NCBI GenBank assembly: GCA_030601605.1
Contig: JAUVTI010000072.1
Location: 1-9,007 of the forward strand
Length of the DNA: 9,007 nt
Direction: 5' to 3'
From: Gemmatimonadales bacterium
Lineage (GTDB): Bacteria > Gemmatimonadota > Gemmatimonadetes > Gemmatimonadales > GWC2-71-9
This document shows positions 7,506 to 9,007 of this stretch, one piece after another. Positions within the stretch are counted from its first letter, which is position 1, and every line of letters begins with the position of its first letter. A program made the translations under genes and the position numbers. The notes under the pieces were generated by a model. The model made no database searches. It saw only the letters and a program-made list of their open reading frames with translations, and was not told the origin of the DNA.

Positions 7506-8233
7506 TTGTTGCGGGGCTTGGAGGTGAAGAGGTTGAACCGAAGGACGTGCCACAGGGCCGCCATGCCGTCGCGCCACCCGATCTTCTTTCCTTCGGCATA
7601 CGTCCGGCCGCTGTAGCTGACCGGCATCTCCCAGATCCGCACCTGCGCCTTTGCCAGACGGGCCGTCAGCTCGACCTCGATGCCAAACCGGTTGGAGACC
7701 AGGGGCAGCGACTTGAGAACGTCGGCCCGGACCATCTTGTAGCAGGTCTCCATGTCCGTCAGGTTGAGGTCGGTGAGCATGTTGGACAGCAGCGTGAGCA
7801 ATCGGTTGCCCACCGAGTGCCAGAAGTACAGCACGCGCCGCGGACCCGGGTGGAACCTGGAGCCGTACACCGCATCCGCCTTGTCGAGACGGATCGGGTC
7901 GAGCAGCTGCGGCAGCTCGGTCGGGTCGTACTCGAGGTCGGCGTCCTGCACGACGATCACGTGACCGGTGGCAGCCTCGATCCCGGCGCGGACCGCGGCG
8001 CCCTTGCCGCGGTTCTCCGGCTGGTGAATCACCTGGTGCACCTCACCGGCTTCCTTGAGCCGATCCAGGATCTCCCCCGTGCGGTCCTTCGAAGCATCGT
8101 CCACCGCGATGACCTCGAGCTCGAGGGGGACGTCCTTGAGGCGCCGGACGCACTGCTCGACGGTCTCCTCCTCGTCATAGCACGGCATGATGACGGTGAG
8201 CACGATCTCGTTCCAAGCACTCGGGACGCTCAT
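7502..8233 (-). CDS. GT2 family glycosyltransferase, DPM1-like polyprenyl-phosphate sugar synthase
   Basis: This 243-residue GT-A fold enzyme has no membrane segment. N-terminal motifs are LTVIMPCYDEE (12-22), then VDDAS (44-48) for nucleotide binding, NRGKGAA (74-80), and the metal-binding DAD at 97-99 (VVQDADLEYDP). YGSRF (123-127), DMETCYKM (160-167) and RFGIEVELTARLAK (182-195) are typical of the dolichyl/undecaprenyl-phosphate sugar synthase group. It probably transfers a sugar from GDP- or UDP-sugar to polyprenyl phosphate at the cytoplasmic face of the membrane, supplying the donor for the four GT-C proteins encoded directly downstream. The ATG at 8233 forms an ATGA overlap with the methyltransferase gene and has GGGGAG at 8242-8247, 8 bases upstream. 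The C-terminal transmembrane helices found in GtrB/ArnC-type relatives are absent. Which sugar is used cannot be read from the sequence. Confidence 0.93.
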   Translation of the reverse strand: MSVPSAWNEIVLTVIMPCYDEEETVEQCVRRLKDVPLELEVIAVDDASKDRTGEILDRLKEAGEVHQVIHQPENRGKGAAVRAGIEAATGHVIVVQDADLEYDPTELPQLLDPIRLDKADAVYGSRFHPGPRRVLYFWHSVGNRLLTLLSNMLTDLNLTDMETCYKMVRADVLKSLPLVSNRFGIEVELTARLAKAQVRIWEMPVSYSGRTYAEGKKIGWRDGMAALWHVLRFNLFTSKPRNK

Positions 8234-8958
8234 TGGCTCCGCTCCCCGATGGCGATCAGTGATTGCCCGATACGTACCGGCAGCAGGCGCTCGAGCCGGA
8301 ACAACGGGACCAGGCGGTCATACAGTGCGAGTGACCCCGTGGGGATCAACTCCCGCCGCAGCACCCGGCCGGTGAACCACCACCCCAGAATTCCAGCCAT
8401 GTTGAAGTGCTCCAGGTGTCGCATCCGAAGCCCGGCGTCCGCGTACCGCTCGCGCAGCCGCTTGCGACTGTAGCGGCGATAGTGTCCAGGCGCGCGGTCC
8501 AGGGGTCCGTAGATGAACTGCAGGGCGGGCACGAGCAACACGAGCCGCCCGCCCGGCTCCAGCAGGCTGCGCAACGATTTCAGCGTACCGGCATCGTCCT
8601 CGATGTGCTCCAGCACGTTGAGGCAGATGATCGTATCGAACTGCTGGCCCGCCAGATCGGGGGGCACTCCAGGCAGCGACAGATCTCTCACACTCACTCC
8701 GGGTCGGTCGCGGAACCGCTCACGCAGCCGCTCGCGGTACGCCGCCGCCGTGGCGGTGAGTACGACCTTGTCCCGCTCGGCGAAGAACTGCGACATGTTC
8801 CCGATGCCCGAACCGACCTCGAGCACGCGCGAGCCGATCCAGCGCTCGAGCCGGTCGAACATCCAGCGGTTGTACGCCGGCGCCAGAGCCATTCGCTCCA
8901 GCGTCGCCGCACCCAGCACGTCCTCCGGCCCGGTGTGCAAAGCTCGATCGACCGTCAT
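8230..8958 (-). CDS. Class I SAM-dependent methyltransferase
   Basis: This 242-residue Rossmann-fold methyltransferase carries motif I VLEVGSGIGN (45-54), the motif-IV region FDTIICLNVLEHIEDD (107-122), LEPGGRLVLLVPAL (133-146), and the family signature GPLDRAPGHYRRYS (151-164). The group is often found next to, or fused with, GT2 glycosyltransferases in glycan loci, and a sugar or lipid-linked intermediate is a likely substrate. The usual acidic residue at the end of strand 2, which binds the SAM ribose, is not obvious: the sequence there is VVLTATAAAY (65-74). The stop shares ATGA with the GT2 start. I prefer the ATG at 8958: GGGGGAG (8969-8975) lies 10 bases upstream, and an upstream reading frame appears to end at 8966. 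The longer start at 9000 would add 14 residues with poor G/C third positions. Confidence 0.9.
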   Translation of the reverse strand: MTVDRALHTGPEDVLGAATLERMALAPAYNRWMFDRLERWIGSRVLEVGSGIGNMSQFFAERDKVVLTATAAAYRERLRERFRDRPGVSVRDLSLPGVPPDLAGQQFDTIICLNVLEHIEDDAGTLKSLRSLLEPGGRLVLLVPALQFIYGPLDRAPGHYRRYSRKRLRERYADAGLRMRHLEHFNMAGILGWWFTGRVLRRELIPTGSLALYDRLVPLFRLERLLPVRIGQSLIAIGERSQ

Positions 8959-8965
8959 GCTCCGA

Positions 8966-9007
8966 TCACTCCCCCAGCCCGTTCGACATTGCGTCGACAT
9001 AGGCGCC
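8966..9007 (-). CDS. Possible C-terminal end of an upstream gene (partial, enters from the right edge)
   Basis: From the right edge one minus-strand frame reads 13 sense codons, GAYVDAMSNGLGE, and then TGA at 8966-8968. Eleven of the 13 third positions are G or C, like the genes around it. The frame used by the longer methyltransferase start at 9000 is poorer in this respect. If real, this gene ends 7 bases before the methyltransferase ATG at 8958 and would belong to the same operon, so the promoter would lie outside the window. The piece is too short for any functional call and could be chance. Confidence 0.4.
   Translation of the reverse strand, partial: GAYVDAMSNGLGE

Noticed and set aside
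8959..9000. Longer methyltransferase start at 9000
   Set aside because: It adds 14 residues with weak third-position G/C bias that do not look like the family, overlaps a better coding frame, and its ribosome binding site cannot be seen; the ATG at 8958 is preferred but not proven.

Overview
The window is GC-rich bacterial DNA, and every gene I can support lies on the minus strand, so transcription runs from right to left. The coding style is compact: strong G/C preference at third codon positions, 4-base overlaps and frequent GTG starts. The pilin N-terminus at the left edge (KGFTLIE, then IIGILAAIAIPKFANTKEKAY) resembles pilins I associate with Gemmatimonadota and related soil or sediment phyla. 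That taxonomic guess is an inference from one short peptide plus base composition and is only moderately secure.

Layout in transcription order: the possible last 13 codons of an upstream gene (9007-8966); a class I SAM-dependent methyltransferase (8958-8230); a soluble GT2 glycosyltransferase of the polyprenyl-phosphate-sugar synthase (DPM1-like) type (8233-7502); and four polytopic GT-C type membrane glycosyltransferases. The four are a large one with a ~200-residue C-terminal domain (7505-5520), a TMTC-like one with TPRs (5523-3652), an ArnT/PMT-like one (3655-2156) and a second TMTC-like one with TPRs (2168-300). Successive genes overlap by 4 bases (ATGA once, GTGA three times) or 13 bases, so methyltransferase to last TMTC-like gene is very probably one translationally coupled operon. 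After a 184-base gap lies the start of a type IV pilin gene (115 to beyond 1), preceded by a good ribosome binding site and a sigma-54 type promoter with GG and GC exactly 10 bases apart.

Reading of the system: the GT2 enzyme probably makes a polyprenyl-phosphate-linked sugar, and the four GT-C proteins probably use such lipid-linked sugars on the outer face of the inner membrane. The TMTC-like proteins resemble the animal O-mannosyltransferases TMTC1-4 in layout (DD motif in the first loop, HPVH motif, C-terminal TPRs), so protein O-glycosylation is a reasonable candidate activity. The neighbouring pilin is an attractive but unproven target; cell-surface polysaccharide or lipid modification is the main alternative. 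All four GT-C proteins carry exactly two cysteines in their C-terminal soluble part, which fits a disulfide in an extracytoplasmic domain. I see no RNA genes, mobile elements, CRISPR arrays or broken genes, and no gene-free stretch longer than 300 bases.
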